Part shown: piece after piece, positions 1-7,627 of the stretch | Position numbering within the stretch: the first letter of the stretch is position 1 | How the letters are laid out: every line of letters starts with the position of its first letter | Assembly: GCA_035510695.1 (NCBI GenBank) | Contig: DATKGO010000064.1 | Coordinates: forward strand, 1-37,741 | Direction of reading: 5' to 3' | DNA: 37,741 nucleotides | DNA from: DAIDHK01 sp035510695 | GTDB taxonomy: Bacteria > Patescibacteriota > Microgenomatia > Levybacterales > UBA12049 | Notes under the pieces: model-generated | The model's database searches: none | Told to the model about the DNA's origin: nothing | What the model saw: the letters and a program-made list of their open reading frames with translations, nothing else | Translations under genes and position numbers: made by a program

Positions 1-53
1 TTGGCTTTAAACGCCGGCGGAAAGGTTTTTTTAATTGTCATATTCTGATCCAT
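1..53 (-). CDS. IS3-family transposase OrfA, N-terminus only (runs off the left edge)
   Basis: Reading the minus strand from an ATG at 53 (MDQN) or 41 gives MTIKKTFPPAFKAK and then leaves the window. The pattern of basic residues followed by a phenylalanine and P-x-F-K-x-K is the usual opening of IS3/IS911-type OrfA proteins, where it starts the helix-turn-helix that binds the transposon ends. Only 14-18 residues are visible, so the family call rests on this motif alone. No terminal inverted repeat could be fixed in 54-280, and that stretch shows no other gene. Moderate confidence. Confidence 0.55.
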   Translation of the reverse strand, partial: MDQNMTIKKTFPPAFKA

Positions 54-281
54 AATTAGTGTATCACTTTCCTGAAATACTAACCCCATAATACGGAGAG
101 TTGTTTCAGTTTTTGTGTCTTAATTTACGGTACCATCATACTAACACTTCCGGTTCTAATACGGTTATAACGGGAAATTAAGAATACCTTTCTGAAGTTA
201 ATATAGTACGATTCAATAAGACATCTTTACAAAGACTTAAAATGATAGTAATCTAGTTTTTAGATTCTCGTATTTAGAAAG

Positions 282-307
282 CCAGCCCTAGTCCGGCTGG
301 TTTTTTT
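282..307 (+). terminator. Rho-independent terminator, partly bidirectional
   Basis: CCAGCC (282-287) pairs with GGCTGG (295-300) across a 7-nt loop and is followed by seven T on the plus strand. On the minus strand the same hairpin lies just below the stop of the gene at 330 and is followed by TTTCT, so it may end transcription of that gene too. No plus-strand gene is seen upstream in 1-281. Confidence 0.7.
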
Positions 308-329
308 ATTATTTTTCTGTTCCCATCCC

Positions 330-1016
330 TTACCTATAAAACTCTTTAACTCCTCCGTGATGCGAACAAGCTCCCCGGTGAGAGGCAGCATAGCTATATG
401 TTCCGTCATTACATTGTGCGATAGCGCTATTCTGATTGATGGTCGTGCTTGAAGTATTTCCCGTGCTGGTATTCACAATCGTTATTATCGGTATTGTTGT
501 AGGGGTAATGGGTTGAGTAGGACTTGCTTTAATTGTAGCCCTGTCCCAATCCGCCAGAATTTTGCTTTGTGCAGCCTGAAGTGTCATCGTGCCCTTGCAA
601 ACACTGGCGTGCAGTGAGTTTTCAAGTTTATCCTTTGTAAATGAACCTTCATTGCCAGTTACAACATGAGGCTCAGGCCAAAGATTCTTGGGATCAGTCG
701 GACTACCGCCAATTTCTAAAGGAATTAGATGGTCTTCTTCGTAATCTGCCATTTTAGTATCTGTATAGCCATAGTCTTTGATTTGTTGCTTCTTTAATTT
801 GTTAGTGTAAGAAGTAGAAGGTCTAATTATTGTCGTGTAGCCGGAAACGCAAATTGTTGAATGGATATCTGCCTGCGTAACCTTTGTGTTAATTGCTCCC
901 GGAGTACATACAGAGTCGGCTTCACCATTTACACTGTGACACTTGCTGCTTGCGTTGGCAGGTAGTGTAAAAAAGGCAAAAGCCAATATAATAAGAGGGA
1001 GAAGTATTTTCTTCAT
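330..1016 (-). CDS. Secreted HNH-like nuclease-type protein with C-terminal DUF3761 domain
   Basis: 228 aa. Residues 1-22 form a signal peptide (MKK, hydrophobic core, ANA/SS cleavage region). The middle contains EEDHLIPLEIGG followed by P-x-NLWPEP, the arrangement seen in small secreted HNH-like proteins where D-H supplies the metal and base residues and N the third position. A Thr-rich linker (about 165-195) leads to a Cys-containing C-terminus with CNDGTYSYA...GACSHHGGV, the DUF3761 signature. Several cysteines suggest disulfides outside the cell. The gene stands alone between a terminator and a frameshifted small gene. Nuclease activity is inferred from motif; a cell-wall or DNA-scavenging role is possible. 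Confidence 0.7.
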   Translation of the reverse strand: MKKILLPLIILAFAFFTLPANASSKCHSVNGEADSVCTPGAINTKVTQADIHSTICVSGYTTIIRPSTSYTNKLKKQQIKDYGYTDTKMADYEEDHLIPLEIGGSPTDPKNLWPEPHVVTGNEGSFTKDKLENSLHASVCKGTMTLQAAQSKILADWDRATIKASPTQPITPTTIPIITIVNTSTGNTSSTTINQNSAIAQCNDGTYSYAASHRGACSHHGGVKEFYR

Positions 1017-1059
1017 TATTTGTTATAACCAATTGTACTGCTTTTCTTCACGAAATCAA

Positions 1060-1076
1060 TAATCTAAAAGGGGATA
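1060..1076. repeat. 17-bp direct repeat, copy 1
   Basis: TAATCTAAAAGGGGATA here and TAATCTAAAAGGGAATA at 1435-1451 differ at one base and flank the frameshifted small gene. Confidence 0.5.
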
Positions 1077-1082
1077 CTTCAT

Positions 1083-1344
1083 TTACTTCTGTCGTAAGAG
1101 AAGATAATTTTGTAATGATAAGAGATGTGTTTTGTTTTTCCGTACTACGGGGAGAATATCATTATCCGGTGACGCTCCTTGCGTACCCCAATCTCCTATC
1201 GCATCTATCGCGTCTTCCCGGGTAAAGGTATAGGGAGTTCTGTTTTTTCCTCCTTCAAGTGCATCTTGCTCATTGGCTTGTTTTATGCAGAGTACTTTGG
1301 ATTTCAGCTAATGAGGTCTCATATTCTGTCTGTTTGTTTCCCAT
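1083..1344 (-). pseudogene. Frameshifted small gene (about 86 aa if repaired)
   Basis: From ATG at 1344 the minus strand reads MGNKQTEYETSLAEIQSTLH and then KTSQ-stop (1270). In the next frame the reading continues without interruption as KQANEQDALEGG, then TFTREDAIDAIGDWGTQG, ending at a stop at 1083-1085. Removing one A from the AAAA run at 1281-1284 joins the two into one protein-like sequence. No family is recognised. The opposite-strand ORF over the same bases (1179-1442) has no coding character. It could be a real pseudogene, a sequencing error in a homopolymer or a recoded gene. Confidence 0.45.
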
Positions 1345-1434
1345 ATGCAAAGGCTACCATATTTTCCGGAGAGAAACAATATTTTGCAAAGGTATATAAG
1401 GATTGTTACTGCAACATAATTTATTATGAGCTTG

Positions 1435-1451
1435 TAATCTAAAAGGGAATA
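1435..1451. repeat. 17-bp direct repeat, copy 2
   Basis: Second copy of the repeat at 1060-1076, same orientation, 375 bp away. Between 1345 and 1488 nothing else was recognised. Confidence 0.5.
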
Positions 1452-1488
1452 TCATGCAATTTTTTTCCATAGTATTTTTATACGATCA

Positions 1489-1683
1489 TCATTTATGATA
1501 CCTGGACAATCCACCTATTTGTCCGGCTTTTATTGCTTCTTCACGAGTCCATTTATGAGCTGTGCCTTTTGCATGAGCAGCTTTGCCACCCTTACTGGCA
1601 ATAAGTTTTTGTTTTTCCCTACTCATTGAAGCAAACCCTCTTGTGCTTTTCTTAATTTCCCCACTTTTTGTTTTCATTATCAT
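1489..1683 (-). CDS. KGG-repeat (stress-type, YciG/GsiB-like) small protein
   Basis: About 64 aa, very basic and hydrophilic. It has the KGG pattern: GFASMSREKQKLIASKGGKA near the middle, then W-T-x-EEA and IKAGQIGG at the end, two degenerate 20-residue glycine repeats as in general-stress hydrophilin-like proteins. The ATG at 1683 is chosen because GGTGAT lies nine bases before it; the ATG at 1677 (MKTK) is also possible, and the longer reading from 1716 has no ribosome site. It is the last minus-strand gene after the histidine kinase and its small partner. The biochemical role of this family is unclear. Confidence 0.7.
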   Translation of the reverse strand: MIMKTKSGEIKKSTRGFASMSREKQKLIASKGGKAAHAKGTAHKWTREEAIKAGQIGGLSRYHK

Positions 1684-1754
1684 GTGTAATATATCACCAA
1701 AGATAAGCTTACGCAACGCTTCAATTTATGGCTGGTTCTACTTAAAATTATTTA

Positions 1755-2033
1755 TTATTGTAATTGTTGGGGTGTTTGTCCCTGAGGTAGTTTAATAATT
1801 AAGTCTTTCACTGCTTGTTTACACATTTCAACCGCAGGTTGGCCGAAGTGGTCTCGATATTGTTCTATTAACTGCTCGATCACTTTTTTCTTATCTCCTG
1901 TAATAGCTACCATCTTTTTCTCCCACTCGATTTGCAGACCTTGAACATTTTTTGCTTCATTGAGAGCTTCATTACTAATGATTTTCTCTTGAGACTGAAT
2001 AATACGTACTGCCATTTGTTCGTAAATATCCAT
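1755..2033 (-). CDS. Small helical hypothetical protein downstream of the histidine kinase
   Basis: 92 aa, starting six bases after the stop of the histidine kinase, so almost certainly co-transcribed. The sequence is predicted helical and charged, without membrane segment or signal peptide, and ends in a Gln/Pro-rich tail (PQGQTPQQLQ). One cysteine (MCKQ). No family recognised. The tight linkage suggests it is an accessory of the kinase (inference). Confidence 0.6.
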   Translation of the reverse strand: MDIYEQMAVRIIQSQEKIISNEALNEAKNVQGLQIEWEKKMVAITGDKKKVIEQLIEQYRDHFGQPAVEMCKQAVKDLIIKLPQGQTPQQLQ

Positions 2034-2039
2034 ATAGTT

Positions 2040-4289
2040 TTATGCCGCATGTACTGCTTGAGACTGTTGCTGTTGTTCCTGCTTCACGAGGGGTAATGTA
2101 TAGGTAAAAGTTGAACCTTTACCAATGCCTTCACTTGCAATAATAAGTTGGCCTCCATGGCGTTCTATTATTCCTTTATATGTATATAGTCCAAGTCCTG
2201 TTCCCCCCGGTCGTGATAATTTACTGCCGTTTTCATGAGGATTTAGTCTGGAAAATTTCTTCCCTAATTTCTCCATATCCTGTGGAGCAATGCCCATGCC
2301 TTGATCATACACGGAAATACTGACCATTTGATCCTGCTTTGTTACAGAAACTGTAACATCCAGTAATTGCGTTTGTGGATCTCTGCCATATTTTTCCGCA
2401 TTCGTCAGTAATCCATCTATACACTGTTTAATTCTGGTTTGGTCTGCTTCTACATCCAGCTTTTGTAGATCAGATTGGAAGACGATGTTGCCTTTTTGTT
2501 TATTTATCTCAAGTCGACCTTCTGAATCTTTAATTGCCAATTTAACTAAGTCTACTATGTCAAAAGTTGAATAGTTAAGTTCAAATCTTAGCTTATCAAT
2601 CCTTGCAGCTTCAATCATGTTGGTGACAATTGATTCCTCCTGCGTTTCTGCAATCTGCATCTTTTTAAGCCCATCCAGTACTCTTTTTGCATCTTCAGAT
2701 TGTACGTTACCTTTTAACCATTCTTCTCTTTTCTGGGAGGTCAATACCATATCTAGGAGTAGATTAAGCTGCTGGCTGATGGCAGTCAGCGGAGTTCTGA
2801 CTTCATGTCCCATAACATCAACCTGATCTTTCTGTTGTTCTGTAAGGTCTCTTAATTGCTTTGTTTTCTTTGCCACTTCCTGCTCTAACGTAACATTAAA
2901 CCTGCTGATTTCGTCATATGACAATGCGTTTTTAACTGCTACCGCTGCCTCTGTTACGAATATTTTTAATACGTTTATATCTTCTTCGGAATAAATGTCG
3001 CCTGATGATTTTTGCCCTAAAATAATGGCACCAATGATACATTTATCAACAACTAATGGCAGCATCATACCGCAATCGTTTTCACGCATCACTCGTTTTA
3101 AATCCGATTCCTCCATCTCTTCAAAAATCAGCAGGTTTTCTCCACCATTCGTCTCCTTGTCATTTAAGGTTTTGCAAATCAATTGTGCCGCCTCCTGGTG
3201 ATCGAAAATATTTGAATGATCGATGCCAACCTTTTTTGAATATGTGACGGATGAGTCCTTTATTAAAACAAGATAACCATATTGTATTTTAATATCTGCA
3301 ATGATTTCATTTAAAAGACCGTTTGTAAGTTCAGATAGATCAAGCGTTGAATCCATGATTTTGCCTAGCTTTGTAAGCAGATCCTGCGGCTTATAATGTC
3401 CTCTGTAAAATATGTCTGCCGTAAATCTTTCATACTGTTTCTTAAGCGGCTGAAAGGTAAAAGAGAAAAACAAGGCTAAAATAGTCGAGAGCAAAAGATA
3501 ATTTTTATTGAAGAACTGTGGGAAGAAAAGACTGCCCAGAGCAAACACGCTTAACGCATAAATAAAGCCTAAACTAAACAGCAAGAGCAAATACGCAGCC
3601 ATTCTGGCGATAATTAACCTGATGTCTAAAAATCTGTGTTTTATAATCGTATAGGTAATAAATCCGACAAGAATTAATGAGAACAAGGGGCCGAAAACAA
3701 CAAAGTCTGAAAAATTAAAGACTACAACAAAAACAAAGTTGGTTATCAGCATTGCCGTAAAGGTCAAAATAGCTCCGAATACAAGATATTTAAGCTGAAT
3801 TTTTATCAGTCCGGTTGAAGTTTTATATTTTTTAACGATTATCCAAAAGCCGGCAATCAGACAAGCCAAAGTTAAAATTCCGTAGGGAATTAAACCGATT
3901 CCCGAAGTTGGATGAACACCGTTAACTATAGAAACACTTGAAAAAGCATATGGAGTTATAGATGATATGGCAACAGCGATAATTGTTAGGATGAAAAAAT
4001 AAATATTTTTTTTGTTTATATTAAGCTTTGTATTGGGAAATGCATAAAGAAAAAATAGTAAAACAGGGGTAAAAGGCGCTGTAAAAAACATTACAGCTCT
4101 AATCCAGAATAGTGTCTGATCCTGTGTTGCCGAATTCAGTGAAAAATAATTGGAAATTGTCCAGATAGCGATTATAAAGGTAAGCAAGGCCAGCAGTCTA
4201 TTGGTAGCACTTTTGTGGTTTTTGCTAAAAACTATTAAACCAAGGCCAAGATTAGCACATGCCGTAAATACGGTCACTAATAAATCCAT
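2040..4289 (-). CDS. Sensor histidine kinase with about nine N-terminal TM helices, GAF and HisKA/HATPase
   Basis: 749 aa. Residues 1-285 contain about nine hydrophobic segments, the 7TM-type histidine-kinase sensor module also comparable in layout to LuxN-class receptors. A GAF-like domain follows (about 310-455), then a coiled coil with EQEVAKKTKQLRDLTEQQ. HisKA carries MGHEVRTPLTAIS with phospho-acceptor His495. The ATPase domain shows the N box (LLTNAEKYG), G1 (DQGMGIA) and G2 (GGTGLGLYTYKGIIERHGG), so it should be catalytically active. There is no receiver domain; the partner is probably the stand-alone receiver at 6565. The gene follows the E1-like gene after 99 nt. The ligand is unknown; the neighbourhood suggests an acylated small molecule (inference). 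Confidence 0.9.
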   Translation of the reverse strand: MDLLVTVFTACANLGLGLIVFSKNHKSATNRLLALLTFIIAIWTISNYFSLNSATQDQTLFWIRAVMFFTAPFTPVLLFFLYAFPNTKLNINKKNIYFFILTIIAVAISSITPYAFSSVSIVNGVHPTSGIGLIPYGILTLACLIAGFWIIVKKYKTSTGLIKIQLKYLVFGAILTFTAMLITNFVFVVVFNFSDFVVFGPLFSLILVGFITYTIIKHRFLDIRLIIARMAAYLLLLFSLGFIYALSVFALGSLFFPQFFNKNYLLLSTILALFFSFTFQPLKKQYERFTADIFYRGHYKPQDLLTKLGKIMDSTLDLSELTNGLLNEIIADIKIQYGYLVLIKDSSVTYSKKVGIDHSNIFDHQEAAQLICKTLNDKETNGGENLLIFEEMEESDLKRVMRENDCGMMLPLVVDKCIIGAIILGQKSSGDIYSEEDINVLKIFVTEAAVAVKNALSYDEISRFNVTLEQEVAKKTKQLRDLTEQQKDQVDVMGHEVRTPLTAISQQLNLLLDMVLTSQKREEWLKGNVQSEDAKRVLDGLKKMQIAETQEESIVTNMIEAARIDKLRFELNYSTFDIVDLVKLAIKDSEGRLEINKQKGNIVFQSDLQKLDVEADQTRIKQCIDGLLTNAEKYGRDPQTQLLDVTVSVTKQDQMVSISVYDQGMGIAPQDMEKLGKKFSRLNPHENGSKLSRPGGTGLGLYTYKGIIERHGGQLIIASEGIGKGSTFTYTLPLVKQEQQQQSQAVHAA

Positions 4290-4388
4290 ATATTAATAGA
4301 TTACATGCTTTGCTGGTTACTTACAATATCGTTGAGCATGCAGGCTTATATTGATGGGTTTTGAAGATGAGGAGACCAGATCTTTTCT

Positions 4389-5591
4389 TCACCTGTTGGC
4401 GAGTTGCTTTTTAAGATCGACTAATACTTCCGGATTTGTTTTCTCTCCCTCGAGATCCATCATGATAGCAGTTACTGTCATAGCAGCTGATAAAAACGCT
4501 GCAGCTCCAATTTGCGGCCAGAAAGGAGCTCCGCTTTCCTGGGACTGACCGAGTGCTTTTAGGTAATGAGCAGGGATATTCTCATAACCCACCATGACCT
4601 GGGATGCAATTTGGGTCTTAGTCTCAAAATCAATGTCAGGATTTTGCAAAGTTGCAATAACATCAGGGGTCATCCTTCCTTGAAAGGGAATTCCCTTTAG
4701 ATCTTTATGCATAACTCCACCAAAGCCGACATCCGTTGCCATGCGTGTATCTGTCGTCATTCTAGCTCCTAATTTAAAAGCCAGATCATCGGTAAGCTCA
4801 AGGAAAACTTTGTTTCCGTCTCCTTCAAGAAGCTTGTCTAGAGTAAGGTTTCCTTCTCCTGCATTTTGTGGATGACATTCAATATTCATGTAGGGATTTG
4901 CTTCAAGCGCCATCCGGGCCCAGCTGACGGCATGGTTTAGGCCTATTTCTCCAACATTTGAACCAAGAAGACGGTTGCTGTCATGATTTTTCTTTACTCC
5001 TCCGTCTATCACGCAAAAGTTTTCAGCTCCGGTTAAGGCGAGCAGATACGCACACGCCGTGCCAACGCCCATGCCTGCCACTATAAATTTTGTTTTTCTT
5101 AACGCCTCTTGGGCTTCTTTTGATATAAGGTGTCTATTTCTGGAATAATTTATCTCATAAAAAGGCTCTTTATTTAAAATTCTGACAAATCTACCTTGGT
5201 TGCTTTTCCAAGGGAACTCCACCACATTTGAGTATTGGCCTCTATTAAACAGCGAACCATAACGCTGCATTAAATCAGGGTGACTCTTAAAGTAATCTTT
5301 TGACCTTTTTGATGTTGCAAGATCCGGCAATTGGTATGCGGCAAAGGTATCAACAAAAACGCCTCGATCCAGTGCATCAAGAATAATGCCGTCAGGACTA
5401 TCGGCTTTCCATGGTAAGACACCCGTTTTTTGAGGTGTTTCTCTTAAAGCGTTTGCAAAAGCGTCCCTTTCACTGCTTTGCGACAAATGGTAAATATTAA
5501 CATGAGGAATCTCAACATGTCTGGCGTTTGCCGCTTCAGCGCGCCGAAGATAATCAGGTGTTCCTATGCCTAAGACAGCTTCTCTTCCCAT
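4389..5591 (-). CDS. ThiF/E1-like adenylating enzyme (UBA/MoeB/ThiF fold)
   Basis: 400 aa. An N-terminal region of about 165 residues with no recognised fold precedes the Rossmann domain: FIVAGMGVGTA (GxGxxG at 173-178), VIDGG (D196), then DSNRLLGSNVGEIGLNHA. This is the order of the E1 fold, D for ATP ribose and N-R for phosphate. A later ELTDDLAFKLGAR...TDVGFGG block matches the family's Mg/ATP loop. It lacks the CxxC zinc pairs and a clear catalytic Cys, and the usual Lys after the NR motif is His, so it may adenylate without forming a thioester, or be altered. A hydrophobic helix lies near 365-380. It starts four bases after the acyltransferase gene, so the two proteins probably act on one product. 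Confidence 0.8.
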   Translation of the reverse strand: MGREAVLGIGTPDYLRRAEAANARHVEIPHVNIYHLSQSSERDAFANALRETPQKTGVLPWKADSPDGIILDALDRGVFVDTFAAYQLPDLATSKRSKDYFKSHPDLMQRYGSLFNRGQYSNVVEFPWKSNQGRFVRILNKEPFYEINYSRNRHLISKEAQEALRKTKFIVAGMGVGTACAYLLALTGAENFCVIDGGVKKNHDSNRLLGSNVGEIGLNHAVSWARMALEANPYMNIECHPQNAGEGNLTLDKLLEGDGNKVFLELTDDLAFKLGARMTTDTRMATDVGFGGVMHKDLKGIPFQGRMTPDVIATLQNPDIDFETKTQIASQVMVGYENIPAHYLKALGQSQESGAPFWPQIGAAAFLSAAMTVTAIMMDLEGEKTNPEVLVDLKKQLANR

Positions 5592-5595
5592 AGTT

Positions 5596-6321
5596 TTATT
5601 TTATAAATCTATAAAGTTTTGGCGATAATCCCCAGTATCTCGGAAACTTGGCAAATAAAGCTGCTGCTTCCTCGCTGTCCGTGCGCAGTCTGGCAGCTTC
5701 TATTTCGTTTGTCGCTATTCCTGCCTGGCTGACAAGCCTGTTAACATGTACAGGCATAATTGCATATAAATGGGTTATACCGCTTGCCTGGCTTACTTCC
5801 CAAGCCTTACTAAATAGTTGTGATGTAAGAAATTTATGAACACCCGCTTCTCTCATGGGTTTGGTTCGGTAGTGATCTGGTAGAACAAAGCGTCCGAGTT
5901 CTCCTGCTCTGAAATCAGGCAAGCCTTCTGTTCTATGCGGCCACTGTGCGCTCATAAGTCCCATAGCATCTAGAGGGTACAACCCATCCTGGTCTTTCTC
6001 CGATCCAGCCTGGTTTTTGCCTAACACCAATCTTACGGTGCCGGACAGTTCATCTTCTCCAGTTTGGGGATTTTTAGTTATTGTAACAATGGTTTTTGAA
6101 TGGCCGTTGTTGTCATAACCATCTTTACATAATGTGTCATAAACATCTTTGGGGTTTAAGGGTTCTAAGGCTAGAACGCTATAATCTAAGGCTACTTTCC
6201 ATCTGGCCATTTCAAACCACGGGGTACCGTTTGCAACAATCGCTGTTGTATTTGAGCTTACATCTTTAGGTTCTATTGGTATTGCAGCTCCATCCAATGT
6301 TTCGATTAGACTTCTGGCCAT
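5596..6321 (-). CDS. LuxI/FeeM-like N-acyltransferase (autoinducer-synthase fold)
   Basis: 241 aa. The layout follows the GNAT-fold acyl-homoserine-lactone/N-acyl-amino-acid synthases: conserved aromatic/basic N-terminus (WFEMARW, 35-41), acidic DYSVLALEP, a strand with GTVRLVL (94-100), and the key ELGRFVLPDHYR (141-152), where LuxI has E-x-x-R-F. Such enzymes transfer an acyl chain from acyl-ACP to an amino acid or SAM. It is first in a transcription unit with the E1-like gene (four-base gap) and upstream of a multi-TM kinase. Substrate cannot be read from sequence. A housekeeping GNAT is the main alternative. Confidence 0.75.
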   Translation of the reverse strand: MARSLIETLDGAAIPIEPKDVSSNTTAIVANGTPWFEMARWKVALDYSVLALEPLNPKDVYDTLCKDGYDNNGHSKTIVTITKNPQTGEDELSGTVRLVLGKNQAGSEKDQDGLYPLDAMGLMSAQWPHRTEGLPDFRAGELGRFVLPDHYRTKPMREAGVHKFLTSQLFSKAWEVSQASGITHLYAIMPVHVNRLVSQAGIATNEIEAARLRTDSEEAAALFAKFPRYWGLSPKLYRFIK

Positions 6322-6361
6322 AACTTAGATATAGGTTATATATTTAGCCTATAATAGTGGA

Positions 6362-6390
6362 ATTATACAACAAACTATAATACAACACAA
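6362..6390 (-). promoter_or_regulatory. Sigma70-type promoter for the acyltransferase-E1 operon
   Basis: On the minus strand TTGTGT (6385-6390) and a consensus TATAAT (6362-6367) are separated by 17 bp, about 40 nt before the ATG at 6321. The 243-bp gap 6322-6564 holds this promoter and palindromes but no gene. Confidence 0.55.
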
Positions 6391-6395
6391 GTTGT
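6382..6395. promoter_or_regulatory. Operator-like inverted repeat over the -35 box
   Basis: ACAAC-ACAA-GTTGT is a perfect 5-bp inverted repeat overlapping the -35 element at 6385-6390. A second one, ACACG-AG-CGTGT, is at 6436-6447. Both have the form of regulator binding sites; no regulator with a DNA-binding domain was recognised nearby. Confidence 0.4.
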
Positions 6396-6564
6396 CTGCT
6401 GCATGCCTGTATATGGCTGTATTCAGCTTACTATGACACGAGCGTGTGCATTTTTATGCCTATAACACCGGAATAACGCTTGAATAGATAACATACAGGA
6501 GAATAAAACTGGTTGCGGATTTTAACAGCGAAGATGAGAGGAAATCTACCCTTTATCACTAGCT

Positions 6565-6939
6565 TTAGCTTTCTAATGCCTTATTTATGGCTTCTATCAT
6601 TTCCTGCGGTTTCGTGCTCAACTTAAGCAAGTAACCCTTTAAATTGTACGGCTCTACGGCTTTTTTTACATCTTCTGAGGTGACGTTGGTCAAAGCGATA
6701 GTGGGGATCTGAGGATATTCTGCCGGTTTTTCTTTTATTTCCTTCAATACTTCCAGTCCATCAACTTCAGGCATTACTAAGTCAAGGAGCATTAAATCAT
6801 ATTTGCTTGCCTTAAGCATTTGTAAGGCCTGTGCTCCACCTGGTGCAATTTCTACATCAAATCCACCGAGAGTCAGTTGATCCTTAAATACATCTGCTAT
6901 TGATGCTTCATCTTCGACTAATAAAATTTTTTTATTCAT
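6565..6939 (-). CDS. Single-domain response regulator (CheY-like receiver)
   Basis: 124 aa from the ATG at 6939; a longer in-frame start at 6996 would add a stretch unlike receivers and overlap the previous gene heavily. Motifs: acidic pair E9-D10 (LLVEDEAS), phospho-acceptor D53 (LLDLVMPEVDG), T84 (IALTN) and K106 (YLLKLSTKP). There is no output domain, so it acts by protein contact or as a phosphorelay carrier. Its start overlaps the stop of the upstream 167-aa gene by eight bases, indicating translational coupling. It is the obvious partner of the nearby histidine kinase, which has no receiver of its own. Confidence 0.9.
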   Translation of the reverse strand: MNKKILLVEDEASIADVFKDQLTLGGFDVEIAPGGAQALQMLKASKYDLMLLDLVMPEVDGLEVLKEIKEKPAEYPQIPTIALTNVTSEDVKKAVEPYNLKGYLLKLSTKPQEMIEAINKALES

Positions 6940-7435
6940 GTTGGTTGTCAAATAAGGTAGCCATTTGCGGATTATTAGAAAAGATCCCCAGATCATTAAT
7001 ATCTGAACGTATGACAGTCAACTTGGATTGCACATCCATTACAGCGTTAAGCAAGCTATCTCCTTCACTTGATATTTGCTCACTGAGTTTTTCCATTTTA
7101 GTAACATCCATTATTAGTCTGTTTATTTGGAACTGTAAGTTCCCCAGTGAGTCAGCCAATTTTTTCATGTCGTCAAATTGACTTTGTTCCTCGATGTCTA
7201 ACTGCTTTCCATCTCTTGCATGAATTAGTGCTACGGACAGATCTGCCGTAAGTTTAGACATAAATTTAAGTTGGATAATGGCGGTTTCCTTATATTTAGC
7301 GGTGAACTGTGTTGCTGAAGCTGCGATATCGGTAATACCTTCGCCAAGGCTTACATGAAGCTCGTCAAGCTTCTCCCGAAGAGGTTTATCATAAGCTATA
7401 GTATTGACACTTTTTAATGATGTATCAGAATTCAT
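6932..7435 (-). CDS. Helical/coiled-coil protein coupled to the response regulator
   Basis: 167 aa, soluble, mostly heptad-like helix (KLDELHVSLGEGITDIAAS, MKKLADSLGNLQFQINRL, MEKLSEQISSEGDSLLNAV). No signal peptide or membrane segment, no recognised family, and no HPt-type conserved histidine motif. It overlaps the receiver gene by eight bases, so the two are made together. A signalling scaffold or receiver-binding output protein is plausible (inference). Confidence 0.65.
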   Translation of the reverse strand: MNSDTSLKSVNTIAYDKPLREKLDELHVSLGEGITDIAASATQFTAKYKETAIIQLKFMSKLTADLSVALIHARDGKQLDIEEQSQFDDMKKLADSLGNLQFQINRLIMDVTKMEKLSEQISSEGDSLLNAVMDVQSKLTVIRSDINDLGIFSNNPQMATLFDNQHE

Positions 7436-7609
7436 GTAAAGTTGTTATTATATTGAACTTATACTAAAGTCATTATAGTAATTACAATATTGTTTATGCA
7501 AGTAGTAAAACACAAAAACTATTTACTTTCCCTAAAAAGCAGGAAAGAAATATGAAATTAATCGAGGCAATTAAATCGACAAAATAACATCTTCCGTTAC
7601 TTTATCTTG

Positions 7610-7627
7610 ATCTATCTAAGGATAGAT
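7610..7627. terminator. Perfect 7-bp hairpin at the end of the RT operon
   Basis: ATCTATC-TAAG-GATAGAT spans the TAG stop of the 170-aa gene. No T-run follows on the minus strand, so it is better seen as an mRNA 3' stabilising stem or weak terminator. The rest of 7436-7615 contains no gene. Confidence 0.35.

Noticed and set aside
1179..1442. 87-aa plus-strand ORF
   Set aside because: Overlaps the minus-strand split gene, has no ribosome site and a composition rich in rare aromatic/cysteine runs; no protein-like pattern.
7551..7586. Plus-strand 11-codon ORF (MKLIEAIKSTK) with AGGAAAG upstream
   Set aside because: Too short and unsupported; could be a chance ribosome-like site or the remnant of a lost gene.
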